Assembly: GCA_016934635.1 (NCBI GenBank)
Contig: JAFGSK010000068.1
Coordinates: 1-48,311 of the forward strand
Direction: 5' to 3'
Origin: Caldifarciminota bacterium
GTDB lineage: Bacteria > Hydrothermota > Tepidihabitantia > B3-TA06
Length of the DNA: 48,311 bases
Shown one piece after another: positions 32,225 through 41,438 of this stretch; the stretch's first letter is position 1; the number at the start of each line of letters is the position of its first letter. A program made the translations under genes and the position numbers. A model generated the notes under the pieces. That model saw nothing but the letters and a program-made list of their open reading frames with translations. It did not search any database and had not been told where the DNA came from.

Positions 32225-34669
32225 ATGAAGACATGTTACATGATGGTTGGGATGATGTTGCTAGCCGCTACGGTAAGAGGGAATGATCGACCATCAAATC
32301 AACGGATACCTGAATCATCAAATCCTTCTATAGAAGAGGAGCATCAGGCTTCTGAAGCTTCATTGGAAGGGACTCATTTCGTGGGTAAATTAGATCTTAC
32401 TTCTCTTGTTCCGCAAAGAGATACGTTCATAAGCTTCATGTATATCTACGAAGACGTAGTGATCTTTTCCTATGCAGACGATAATTACTGCCGGCTTTTG
32501 ACCGAAGACGGCCAGACCGTCTGGGAAGACACCCTCCAAAAGGACGGGTTCGCTTATGTAAACCAATGGCCTACAGGCGAGGCCATTGACCTCGGTGTTT
32601 ACCAGGTAATTGCCGACAAGAAGTTTACCGCACTCAGCGGAAATGTTGTATATAACTCTTCCAACTGGCATGCGGTTGACCGGGACGGCAGGCCTATAGG
32701 GACCTACTTCTTAACGGCAACTCACACTGATCGTCCCGCGGTTATCTTTTCATATCAAGACAATATCCATGTGCTGGTTAGAAACTTAAGAAATACAAGC
32801 ATTCTCTGGGAAGGTGATCTGGACAGCGTCCGTTACTATCTTCTGGAGATACCCTCCGACGACACGTTGCCTGTGATCTCCATCAAAGCCTCAAAACCGG
32901 TATCGGTAATGGCTTCATGTGGGGTAATGGATACGTATATCCCTACCTTTTCAGGCAGTTACACGGGACAAGATTTCATCATGGGGGGGTGTGGAACCCA
33001 TGTAATAAACATAATCCCGTGGGAAGATAATACTACCGTGACCGTTGTTAATCTTGACGATCCGGCCGACACGATCTGGACAAAAACCCTTGAAGACCGA
33101 GGTATACTTGAGACAAGGTTTTTGGCTGGAAGCAAAGGTACTCTTCTGGCCGTATACGTTCATGCCGATAAGGACATATCCATTTGCCAGGTACCTTATC
33201 TAAGCAACGGTGAAACCTCTTTTGCCGAATATCTAATACGGGGCATAGATCGTGACGGCTTGGGTTTGGGAACGGAGTTTTATGTACCGATGGTAAGATC
33301 TAAAGCCCCCACGATGTCTGAATGGTTCTCCAAGCTTCATGTTTTTTCCAATAATGAAAACACCCACGTCAGGGTTAAAAGAATCTCCAAGTACACAGGA
33401 GAAGAAACTCAAGTCTGGGCCGGCTACCTGGACAGGGGTGAGTATTTCGAATACTCCACTCCCTCTAATGGAATCATCCACGTAACCTCCACTAATAAGG
33501 TTGCCGTCCAGGCCTGTTGTGGATTCGACGACACTAACCCCTTTTATGGTGACTTTTACAGTGTCGGTGCGGATTTCATGCCGGTGTGGGGGGACTTCGA
33601 CGACTCGATAATAGTGCGACCTGACACGATAGGTGAAGGTCTGCCTCGAGACACCCTGACATACGAACTGGAGGTCCTGAACTTCACCTACGACGACGAC
33701 GTAATCGATATTATCACAACTACCGCCCAACCCGGCTGGTTCCACGAGGTCACCGACTCTTTGGGCAATCCGCTTGCCGATACCGACGCGGACGAGATGC
33801 CAGACGTTGGTCTCCTGCCTGCAACCGTGGGACAGACCCGACTCCGGGTCAGGGTAGGCATACCCGAAGGAACGACCGCTGGAACCGAAGATACGTTTAC
33901 TATCTACGGTATATCATCAAACTCCTTCAACCTTTACGATTCTGCGTTGGTCAGAACCAGGGTGCTCAAGCAGGGTTTGATCTTCGTGAACCCTGACCAG
34001 ACCCAGGACGTGAGTCCTGATGCCCCGTCTGCACTCTACCTTCTGGAGGTCCTCAACGAGAGCAACTCCGACGAGATAGGCGAGATAACGTGGGACGGAG
34101 ACTGGCCTTTGAGGGTTTTTGATTCAGGCGGTGAAGATGAGCTTGCCGACTGCAACTACAACGACGTACCCGACGTGGGCAAGGTAGAAGCATTCGGTGG
34201 CATATGTTCGCTGTACGTGGAGGTTGAGGTTCCTGAGGATATTGATCCTGCATCCGGTCAGTTGGACACACTTCGTGGTCCTCGAACCGCGGCCGATACC
34301 ACCATGGTATGGGTGCATGCCGCATCGGACGGCATCGTCTCGGATTCGGCGACATTGGTTACATCTTTTATCCCTGGTCTTTCCGTACACAACTTCCCGA
34401 ACCCGTTTGATACAGAGACCAGGATAGTGTGGAGCCAGCCTGACGAAGGGGAGGTTACCATCAGGCTTGCGGACCGCTCTGGACGGCAGGTAGCGACAAT
34501 CTACCAGGCAGCCTGCGATGCAGGCTTACATACGTATCTTTGGCAGGCGCGAAGCGCTTCAGGTTCCGCACTAGCCCCCGGTGTGTACGTATTGATTTTG
34601 AATTACAACCCGCAGGAAGGACCTGCAAGACGAACTACCGCCAAGTTGCTCTGTACGGGGAGGCAGTAA
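32225..34669 (+). CDS. Surface protein with IgGFc-binding-like head
   Basis: 814 residues. Signal peptide about 1-19. Residues about 50-450 resemble the IgGFc_binding domain: DRPAVIFSYQDNIHVLVRNL, ISIKASKPVSVMAS, NIIPWEDNTTVTVVNLDD and VHVTSTNKVAVQACCGF give the recurrent strand patterns. A C-terminal part follows with two Ig-like units, each containing a calcium-loop-like acidic segment (DTDADEMPDVG; CNYNDVPDVG). The end is a sorting module (VHNFPNPFDTETRIVW to GVYVLIL). Start behind GAGGAGG. It is the first gene of the operon; 814 residues is also the length of its paralogue two genes on. Confidence 0.8.
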   Translation: MKTCYMMVGMMLLAATVRGNDRPSNQRIPESSNPSIEEEHQASEASLEGTHFVGKLDLTSLVPQRDTFISFMYIYEDVVIFSYADDNYCRLLTEDGQTVWEDTLQKDGFAYVNQWPTGEAIDLGVYQVIADKKFTALSGNVVYNSSNWHAVDRDGRPIGTYFLTATHTDRPAVIFSYQDNIHVLVRNLRNTSILWEGDLDSVRYYLLEIPSDDTLPVISIKASKPVSVMASCGVMDTYIPTFSGSYTGQDFIMGGCGTHVINIIPWEDNTTVTVVNLDDPADTIWTKTLEDRGILETRFLAGSKGTLLAVYVHADKDISICQVPYLSNGETSFAEYLIRGIDRDGLGLGTEFYVPMVRSKAPTMSEWFSKLHVFSNNENTHVRVKRISKYTGEETQVWAGYLDRGEYFEYSTPSNGIIHVTSTNKVAVQACCGFDDTNPFYGDFYSVGADFMPVWGDFDDSIIVRPDTIGEGLPRDTLTYELEVLNFTYDDDVIDIITTTAQPGWFHEVTDSLGNPLADTDADEMPDVGLLPATVGQTRLRVRVGIPEGTTAGTEDTFTIYGISSNSFNLYDSALVRTRVLKQGLIFVNPDQTQDVSPDAPSALYLLEVLNESNSDEIGEITWDGDWPLRVFDSGGEDELADCNYNDVPDVGKVEAFGGICSLYVEVEVPEDIDPASGQLDTLRGPRTAADTTMVWVHAASDGIVSDSATLVTSFIPGLSVHNFPNPFDTETRIVWSQPDEGEVTIRLADRSGRQVATIYQAACDAGLHTYLWQARSASGSALAPGVYVLILNYNPQEGPARRTTAKLLCTGRQ

Positions 34670-36885
34670 TGATATGTTTGATCTTATTACCTTTGACCTT
34701 TTCAGCCACCCCTTATGAGACTCCACCTATGGTTCTCTGGTCAAAAAGCTACGGAGGTTACGCAACCGACATAGGCCATTGCGTTTTGGAAACCCCTGAC
34801 AGCGGTCTCCTCGTTGCAGGATGGACTTACTCCTTTGGGGCGGGTAAGGATGATGCGTGGCTCTTAAAGACCGATCCATTTGGCGATACCCTGTGGATGA
34901 AAACCTACGGGGGAGCGGAAGACGATTTTGCCCGCTCTGTCTTTCCCACCTCGGACAGTGCTTACGTGGTTGTAGGTTACACCTCGTCATTCGGGGCAGG
35001 CAACGACGACGTTTGGCTCTTGAAGATAAACGAGATGGGAGATACCTTGTGGACGAAAACCTACGGTTGCCCCTATGCCGATTACGGTAGAGCGGGGTGT
35101 GAAACTAGTGACAGCTGTTACGTTATCGCAGGATCAACAACGGATCCTTTTACTATGGAAAGTAATATCTATATCATAAAGACTGATAGAGATGGAAATA
35201 CCGTGTGGACAAAAACCTACGGTGAGGCAGACATTCCGGAACAGGGGTACTCGATTTGCGAAACTCCGGACAGCGGATATATGGTTGTGGGAACAACCAA
35301 ACCATCCGTTGAGCGTGGAATCGACGTGTGGCTGTTGAGGTTAGACAAAAAAGGGGATACACTATGGACAAAAACCTACGGGGGCAATAAGGATGATGTA
35401 GCTTACTGTCTTCGTGAAACCTCTGACGGCGGTTATATCATCGTGGGATGGACATACTCCTACGGAGCAGGTGAGAGTGATATCTACCTCATTAAAACCG
35501 ATGAGTCCGGTGAACTGGAGTGGCAAGAAACTTATGGAGATTATGATGTAGATGAAGGTTATACCATTGTAGAGACTTCAGGCAGAGGTTATATTACCGG
35601 TGGTTATACGTTTCATATGGGGGTCGGTAACCAGGACGCATATCTACTCGAAATAGACATTTATAGTGACACAATGTGGACGAAAACCTACGGCGGCGAT
35701 TACAGCGAATGTGCTTACAACATTTGTCCCACCTATGATGACGGATACATAGTTACAGGATTTTCGACCTCATCTGAAGGGGGGCGTGATCTTTGGCTTG
35801 CAAAGTTGAGCTGGGAGGAATCCATAGTGGTAAAACCCGACTACAGGATGTCGGCTTCACCCGAGCGGATTATGGATTATGAATTATATGCACTTAACTA
35901 TACCCAGATACCTGATGTGATTGAGATATCCTACGGCGAATCCAACTCAAGCTGGTCTCATTGGATCGCCGACATTAATGGAGATTCACTTACGGATACC
36001 GATTCCGACTCCTCACCTGATGTAGGTGAGGTAGATCAAGCAGGAGGCGGGGTCAGGATTCTTGCCATGGTGGAAGTTCCGGAGGGTGCCGAGGAAGGTA
36101 CTCGAGATACGTTTATAGTCTACGGACGTTCTTCTAATAACGAATCCCTAATGGATTCTGCCGTGATTATCACAACCGTACTCGGACAGGCAACCTTATG
36201 GATTATGCCTGACCAGGAAGGATTTATCAGCCCTGAAAATCCGAAGGTGCGGTACGGACTTGAGGTCATCAGTACAATGGTTTATACCCAGACGGGTGAA
36301 ATAACGTTTAATAGCACCCGCGGATGGCCTACAAGGATCCTTCAGGAGGGAAGCGATCGAGAACTTGAAGATACAAACGACAACGATACTGTCGACATCG
36401 GTCAACTGACACCCGGAGCGATGCGGAGAATCGATGTGGAAGTCGAAATGACGGAAGGGACTCTGTATCCCGGCCAGGGTACATTGGATACCCTGGTCAG
36501 CAAAGCCGTCGGCGTAGAAACCACCGTGGTATACGTTAGCACGGCTTCGGACGGGATGGTAAGGGATTCGGCTGTACTGGTAACTTCCGAATACGCCCTC
36601 AGTGTGCACAACTTCCCGAATCCTTTTGAGAACGTGACCAGGATCGTGTGGTGTCAGCCTGAGGATGGAGAGATTACGATAAGATTAGCCGATCGTACGG
36701 GGCGCCTTGTGACAACCGTCTATGAAGGAACCTGTCAGGCTGGACTGCACTCCCATCTCTGGAAAGCTGAAATGGCTTCAGACGAAGGACTCGCTCCAGG
36801 GATTTACGTCATCATTGTAGATTTTAAGACACAGACTGGAACACGAATGCACACCCTGAGTAAAACAATACACACAGGGAGATAA
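34669..36885 (+). CDS. Surface protein with beta-propeller head and shared C-terminal half
   Basis: 738 residues. The ATG overlaps the previous stop as TAATG, with GGGGAGG just upstream; the longer frame to 34540 lies inside the first gene. A short signal segment is followed by eight or so propeller repeats (LWSKSYGGYATDIGHCVLETPDSGLLVAGWTYSFGAGKDDAWLLKTD). From about residue 385 the protein changes to the Ig-like units with acidic loops (DTDSDSSPDVG; DTNDNDTVDIG) and the sorting module that its two neighbours also have. It is thus a different head on the same stalk. Confidence 0.8.
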   Translation: MICLILLPLTFSATPYETPPMVLWSKSYGGYATDIGHCVLETPDSGLLVAGWTYSFGAGKDDAWLLKTDPFGDTLWMKTYGGAEDDFARSVFPTSDSAYVVVGYTSSFGAGNDDVWLLKINEMGDTLWTKTYGCPYADYGRAGCETSDSCYVIAGSTTDPFTMESNIYIIKTDRDGNTVWTKTYGEADIPEQGYSICETPDSGYMVVGTTKPSVERGIDVWLLRLDKKGDTLWTKTYGGNKDDVAYCLRETSDGGYIIVGWTYSYGAGESDIYLIKTDESGELEWQETYGDYDVDEGYTIVETSGRGYITGGYTFHMGVGNQDAYLLEIDIYSDTMWTKTYGGDYSECAYNICPTYDDGYIVTGFSTSSEGGRDLWLAKLSWEESIVVKPDYRMSASPERIMDYELYALNYTQIPDVIEISYGESNSSWSHWIADINGDSLTDTDSDSSPDVGEVDQAGGGVRILAMVEVPEGAEEGTRDTFIVYGRSSNNESLMDSAVIITTVLGQATLWIMPDQEGFISPENPKVRYGLEVISTMVYTQTGEITFNSTRGWPTRILQEGSDRELEDTNDNDTVDIGQLTPGAMRRIDVEVEMTEGTLYPGQGTLDTLVSKAVGVETTVVYVSTASDGMVRDSAVLVTSEYALSVHNFPNPFENVTRIVWCQPEDGEITIRLADRTGRLVTTVYEGTCQAGLHSHLWKAEMASDEGLAPGIYVIIVDFKTQTGTRMHTLSKTIHTGR

Positions 36886-36888
36886 GCT

Positions 36889-39333
36889 ATGTTACTCGCA
36901 GGGTTTTTGATATTGGTTACGGGGGTTACGGAGCCCCAAACACATTACGTGAGACGGCTTGATATGCCTTTGCCCCAGGAAGATTCCTTTACTTCCTATG
37001 TCTACGCATTCGGCGACGTGGCTGTCTTTTCCTACTCAAATAACAACCACGTTAGACTCCTGACACATGAGGGTGACATCGTATGGGAAGGAACCCTTGG
37101 CAGGGATGATTACCGGTTAATACGGGAACTGCCCTCCGGCGACAGCCTGCCTTATGGACCCTACACCGTAACCGCCGATCGCATGTTCTCGGTTCTCGCG
37201 GGCAACGCAACACCTTCCACAGACGGATGGACAGCTGTAGATGGATACGGTCAACCTCAAAGCACAAAGTATCTGACCCTGGGTCCGGATGCCAGCAGAT
37301 ATACCTACGATAACTATCAAGTTCAATCCTGCATTGTCATATTCTCTTATCACAACGACACCCACATTCAGATACGAAATCTTGATGACTCGACCATCAT
37401 CTGGGAAGGAGATCTGGACAGCCTGGAGTATCATTTGTGGGAGGTTACGCCTGAAGATGACGTAACGGCTGTAGCAATCGAATCTTCAAAACCGGTATCC
37501 GCAGTGACCTGCGGCGGAGGCGTAGGCATGTACGCTCCCGCATTCAACGGAACCTTCACCGGTAAGGATTTCATAACTTATTTAAATTACTTCCACCACA
37601 GACCCACCGACAAACAGGGCTTGAATATAATACCGTGGGAAGACAGCACAACCGTGACCGCATTCAATCTTGATGATCTTACTGATACTATATGTGAGGT
37701 TTTTTGTGATAAGCAAGGTGCGGTAAAAGGAAAAATCATCAACGAGGATGAAGTAGATCCACGTGCCATATATATCCACTCCGATAAGGATATCTCCATC
37801 TCTCAATCACCATTTCTATATGAAAAAGACAGCTCGGATTTGTGGAATATAGGCGAGTACTTGACTCGAGGAATCGAACGCTCGGGTCGATATTTCGGAA
37901 CCGAGTTCTATCTTCCAATAATCTACACAGGTGGAGGGGAATATCTTTATGAAGGTTCGAGATTATGTGTCGTTGCTTACAACGAAAACACCCACATAAA
38001 GGTTACCCAGACACCCTATGAAGGTGGAGATGAGTTACACATCTGGTCGGGCTTTCTGGACAGGGGTGAATACTATACTTATCTATTTGACACTTTCTGG
38101 ACTTCACCTCCAGCTCCTTGCGTAATCTGTCACGTAACCTCATCTAATCCGGTATCGGTCTGCAACTGGACGGTAATCTCAACCCCTTTCCCGATCGATT
38201 CAGGTTTCGTAGCTGGTGCGGATTTCTGGCCGGTGTGGTCGGAGGAAAAGGCAAAGCCCATCGAAGTCAGGCCTGATCAGATCGGAGAGGGCTTGCCCAT
38301 GGATACCTTTACCTGCGAACTTGAAGTAATCAATAATACCTACGACGATGACGTAGTCGAAATTTTTACAACCACTACTCAAAACGGCTGGTTACACGAG
38401 GTTCTGGACTCGGCAGATAACCTCTTAGGCGATACCGACTTGGACGGTATGCTCGACGTGGGTCTTTTACCTTCTGACGGCGGTTTAGCCAGGCTCCGGG
38501 TCAAGGTGGAAATTCCGAAAGGAGAAATTGCACGAAGAGAAGACACTTTCATCGTCTATGGGCGCTCCTCCAACAATGCTGTACTATACGATTCGGCGAT
38601 TGTGATAACCAGGGTTCTGACCGGAGGTGAACTTGTAATAGAGCCGGATCAGGAAGGTGAGGTTTCGCAGGACACACGTGATTTAAGATACATGCTGAAG
38701 GTTATTAATACCGTCAACAATACCCGAACCGGTGATATAACCTGGCTGAGTAGCATGAACTTGCCTGTAGAGATTTATGAGACAGATGGAAAAACAGAAC
38801 TTACCGATCACAACGCCAACGGGATTCCTGACGTTGGTGAACTGGATGCCTTTACCGGAAGATGTACGTTATGGGTAGAAATCCAGCTGCCAACGGATTA
38901 CGATCCCACCCTAGGACAGATTGACTCCGCAGGACCACCAGGATCAGCCTTTTCTGACACAGATACAACTGCGGTTTACGTTTCTTCTGACGGACAAAGT
39001 GCTGATTCGGCGGTATTGATCACATCGGTCATGCCCGGGTTGAACATGCACAACTTCCCGAATCCTTTTGAGAACGAGACTAGGATAGTGTGGAGCCAGC
39101 CTGAGGATGGGGAGGTAACCATCAGGCTGGCGGATCGTGCCGGTCGTCCTGTGGCGACCATTCACGAGGCAGACTGTCAGGCTGGTATTCATTCACACCT
39201 CTGGCAAGCAGAAACATCATCGGGTGATACCCTAGCGCCCGGCGTGTACGTGATTATTTTGGAATATCAACCACAGGATGGGTCGAAAAGGCGCATCCTA
39301 ACAAAAGCCCTCCATACGGGAAGGAGGCAGTAA
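36889..39333 (+). CDS. Surface protein with IgGFc-binding-like head, paralogue
   Basis: 814 residues. It starts three bases after the previous stop, with GGGAG seven bases upstream. The signal segment MLLAGFLILVTGV is short. The head is related to that of the protein at 32225-34669 (VIFSYHNDTHIQIRNLDDSTIIWEGDLDS; VAIESSKPVSAVTC; NIIPWEDSTTVTAFNLDD; VHVTSSNPVSVCN-like end). Two acidic-loop Ig-like units (DTDLDGMLDVG; DHNANGIPDVG) and the sorting module (MHNFPNPFENETRIVW to GVYVIIL) follow. The two 814-residue genes arose by duplication around the propeller gene. Confidence 0.8.
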   Translation: MLLAGFLILVTGVTEPQTHYVRRLDMPLPQEDSFTSYVYAFGDVAVFSYSNNNHVRLLTHEGDIVWEGTLGRDDYRLIRELPSGDSLPYGPYTVTADRMFSVLAGNATPSTDGWTAVDGYGQPQSTKYLTLGPDASRYTYDNYQVQSCIVIFSYHNDTHIQIRNLDDSTIIWEGDLDSLEYHLWEVTPEDDVTAVAIESSKPVSAVTCGGGVGMYAPAFNGTFTGKDFITYLNYFHHRPTDKQGLNIIPWEDSTTVTAFNLDDLTDTICEVFCDKQGAVKGKIINEDEVDPRAIYIHSDKDISISQSPFLYEKDSSDLWNIGEYLTRGIERSGRYFGTEFYLPIIYTGGGEYLYEGSRLCVVAYNENTHIKVTQTPYEGGDELHIWSGFLDRGEYYTYLFDTFWTSPPAPCVICHVTSSNPVSVCNWTVISTPFPIDSGFVAGADFWPVWSEEKAKPIEVRPDQIGEGLPMDTFTCELEVINNTYDDDVVEIFTTTTQNGWLHEVLDSADNLLGDTDLDGMLDVGLLPSDGGLARLRVKVEIPKGEIARREDTFIVYGRSSNNAVLYDSAIVITRVLTGGELVIEPDQEGEVSQDTRDLRYMLKVINTVNNTRTGDITWLSSMNLPVEIYETDGKTELTDHNANGIPDVGELDAFTGRCTLWVEIQLPTDYDPTLGQIDSAGPPGSAFSDTDTTAVYVSSDGQSADSAVLITSVMPGLNMHNFPNPFENETRIVWSQPEDGEVTIRLADRAGRPVATIHEADCQAGIHSHLWQAETSSGDTLAPGVYVIILEYQPQDGSKRRILTKALHTGRRQ

Positions 39334-41120
39334 TGAAAAGAACAACCCTATTGGGCATCAGCGCAGGTTTAGCGTTGATATGTACCCTATCGGCTGCGGA
39401 CGTTGGGAGTAATGCGTTTGCGCTCCTGCGTTCAGGTTACGGAGCATCCGCTCCGGCTGTTGGCGGAACAGGCACCATATGGACCACCGACGCTTCAGGT
39501 ATGTGGTGGAACCCTGCTGGACTGGAAGGAATCAGCAAAGGGGAAGTGATGCTTGGATATCGTGCCTGGTTTGCCTCGATGCATGATGAATTCGCCAGCT
39601 TTGCCTGGCCCTGGCGCAGAAGCACGCTGGGGGTTGCTGCATTCTATTCGGTTACCGCGGTTCAGGCCTGGAGTGAAGACAACGAACCCACCGGGAAACT
39701 GTATCCCCAGAGTGGGGTGCTTGATATAGCCTGGGCCTACTCCTTAAAAAGAGGATTGTCTTTAGGCTTAGGCTCCAAAATACTCTATGAAAACCTGATT
39801 GAACTCAGCGGTATAGGCGCTGCGTTCGATGTCGGTATCATGTGGCGGTTTTTAGAATGGATGTCAGTGGGTGCAGCATTGCACGATCTGGGACCTGGTG
39901 TATTCTATCAAGACTCACGTGTCAGTGTTCCGTGGGCTGCAGATGCCGGCTTGAGCCTTTCATTAATCCCTATGACAACCATTTCCATCACCAGCGGTTA
40001 CGTAAGCGACGCAGGAATCGAAGGCAATCTCGGGGTAGAGGTTAGTCCTCATGAACTTATTTCCATACGAGTAGGAAGCCGAATTAACTCGAACATCTCA
40101 GAATGGAGGTTCTGGTCCGTGCCTACAGCTGGATTGGGACTTAATTGGAAGGGGTTCAGGCTCGATTACGCTGTCGTTCCCTACGGTCCATTGGGTACTA
40201 CCCATTCCCTATGCATATCACGTTACTTAAAGGAACGTCGTCCATCGGCTGACGTTTTGGTAAAGGTCGTGGACTCTCGCGACAGTGCAGTACTTGTATC
40301 CAATCTGGAGATGTCAGGAGCGATCGTTGATACGACCGAGGTGAAAGGTCAATATCGTCGTGATTGGGTTAACCCCGAGGATCTAACTGTAAAAGCTGAA
40401 GCCGCCCGTCACTATCAGGCTGAGAAAACAACCACCCTTGAACCAGGACGACTGAATGTTATAGTTGTGGCCCTCGATTCCATCCCCTATGCACTGTTAG
40501 CAGGAGCGATTATGGATCAAGACTCGAAAACCCCTGCCTCTGCAACCATCTTTTTCAAGGGGGAGGTTGCCGATTCGATTCGAAGCGATCCTACATGGGG
40601 TACTTTCAAGAGCAATCCCTTGCCGCCTGGGGAGTATATGGTTCGTGTTGTTCCCGACGATGAGAAGCTCCAGGCTTCCCTTACCCGAATCAACCTTCCA
40701 CCAGGGCAAACAGTTATGCAGGACCTTTACGTCTATCGCGAGAAGAAACCCAACGTACTTATGACCTTGTATTTGAGTTTTGAAACAGGCAAGGCGGATA
40801 TACTACTCGCTCATGCACCTATACTGGACAGTATAGCTCCCGTACTTCGCGAAAACGCGGATCGAGGTCTTACGATCGAGATAGCAGGACATACAGACAA
40901 TGTGCCGGTAGTGTATTCTCCTTTCGGGGACAACCAACATCTATCCGAGGCCAGAGCCGAAGCCATTAGGACCTATCTCGTAGAAAAGCATAACCTCCCC
41001 GAGAAGATGTTTGTCTGCAAGGGGTACGGCGAGTTTGAACCTCTGACCTCCAATGAAACCGCTGAAGGTCGTGCGATGAACCGTCGCATTGAGTTCCGAA
41101 TGATTACGAAGGAGGAGTAG
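39333..41120 (+). CDS. PorV/PorQ-like outer-membrane barrel fused to Ig-like and OmpA domains
   Basis: 595 residues. Signal peptide about 1-22. FALLRSGYGASAPAVGGTGTIWTTDASGMWWNPAGLEGI is the hallmark N-terminus of the PorV/PorQ (UPF0164) outer-membrane barrels; the barrel runs to about residue 300. Then follow two carboxypeptidase-regulatory/PEGA-like Ig domains (residues about 310-470). The C-terminal 120 residues are an OmpA domain, with GHTDNV and AMNRRIEF carrying the peptidoglycan-contacting aspartate and arginine. PorV serves cargo release in type IX secretion; here a periplasmic anchor is added. The start overlaps the previous stop (TAATG). Confidence 0.85.
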   Translation: MKRTTLLGISAGLALICTLSAADVGSNAFALLRSGYGASAPAVGGTGTIWTTDASGMWWNPAGLEGISKGEVMLGYRAWFASMHDEFASFAWPWRRSTLGVAAFYSVTAVQAWSEDNEPTGKLYPQSGVLDIAWAYSLKRGLSLGLGSKILYENLIELSGIGAAFDVGIMWRFLEWMSVGAALHDLGPGVFYQDSRVSVPWAADAGLSLSLIPMTTISITSGYVSDAGIEGNLGVEVSPHELISIRVGSRINSNISEWRFWSVPTAGLGLNWKGFRLDYAVVPYGPLGTTHSLCISRYLKERRPSADVLVKVVDSRDSAVLVSNLEMSGAIVDTTEVKGQYRRDWVNPEDLTVKAEAARHYQAEKTTTLEPGRLNVIVVALDSIPYALLAGAIMDQDSKTPASATIFFKGEVADSIRSDPTWGTFKSNPLPPGEYMVRVVPDDEKLQASLTRINLPPGQTVMQDLYVYREKKPNVLMTLYLSFETGKADILLAHAPILDSIAPVLRENADRGLTIEIAGHTDNVPVVYSPFGDNQHLSEARAEAIRTYLVEKHNLPEKMFVCKGYGEFEPLTSNETAEGRAMNRRIEFRMITKEE

Positions 41121-41364
41121 TAGACGGTTAAGAAGTAAGGTTATCTTCAGAATCGTTGATCTTAAAGGAAAAGTTTTAGAGGGAAAAGGGTAATTCGCGA
41201 TGGATAGGGTAATTTAGAATCGACCAGACATTTAAGGTGTGTTTATAATTGTCTGTTACCCCTGTATCTTAAAATAGTTAGTAGCCTGCATAAGAAGTTG
41301 GCACACTTTTGGGGCAGTACGAGAAAAACACCCCTGCTGGATTAGCTAAGTCGCGCAAATAAAG
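41121..41364. other. Intergenic region between the surface operon and tRNA-Arg
   Basis: No gene is found. A plus-strand TATAAT near 41244 has no reading frame behind it and no clear -35. No stem with a T-tract that would end the operon or the tRNA transcript can be seen. Confidence 0.4.
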
Positions 41365-41438
41365 CGCGCCCGGAGGGACTCGAACCCACGGCCGTCGGAT
41401 TAGAAATCCGATGCTCTGTCCGTCTGAGCTACGGGCGC
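41365..41438 (-). tRNA. trnR-TCT: tRNA-Arg (anticodon UCU)
   Basis: A full cloverleaf can be drawn: acceptor stem GCGCCCG/CGGGCGC, D arm GCTC...GAGC, anticodon stem TCGGA/TCCGA with loop TTTCTAA (anticodon TCT), and T loop TTCGAGT. The T stem GTGGG/CCCTC has one T-T mismatch. The discriminator base is G and CCA is not encoded. The 5' half is overlapped by the integrase gene on the same strand, whose stop is the TAA in the anticodon loop. This marks the gene as the integration target of the element. Confidence 0.9.

Noticed and set aside
41290..41330. TTGGCACACTTTTGGGGCA as a third copy of the element-end iteron
   Set aside because: Matches are too few and the 11-bp spacing is not kept.
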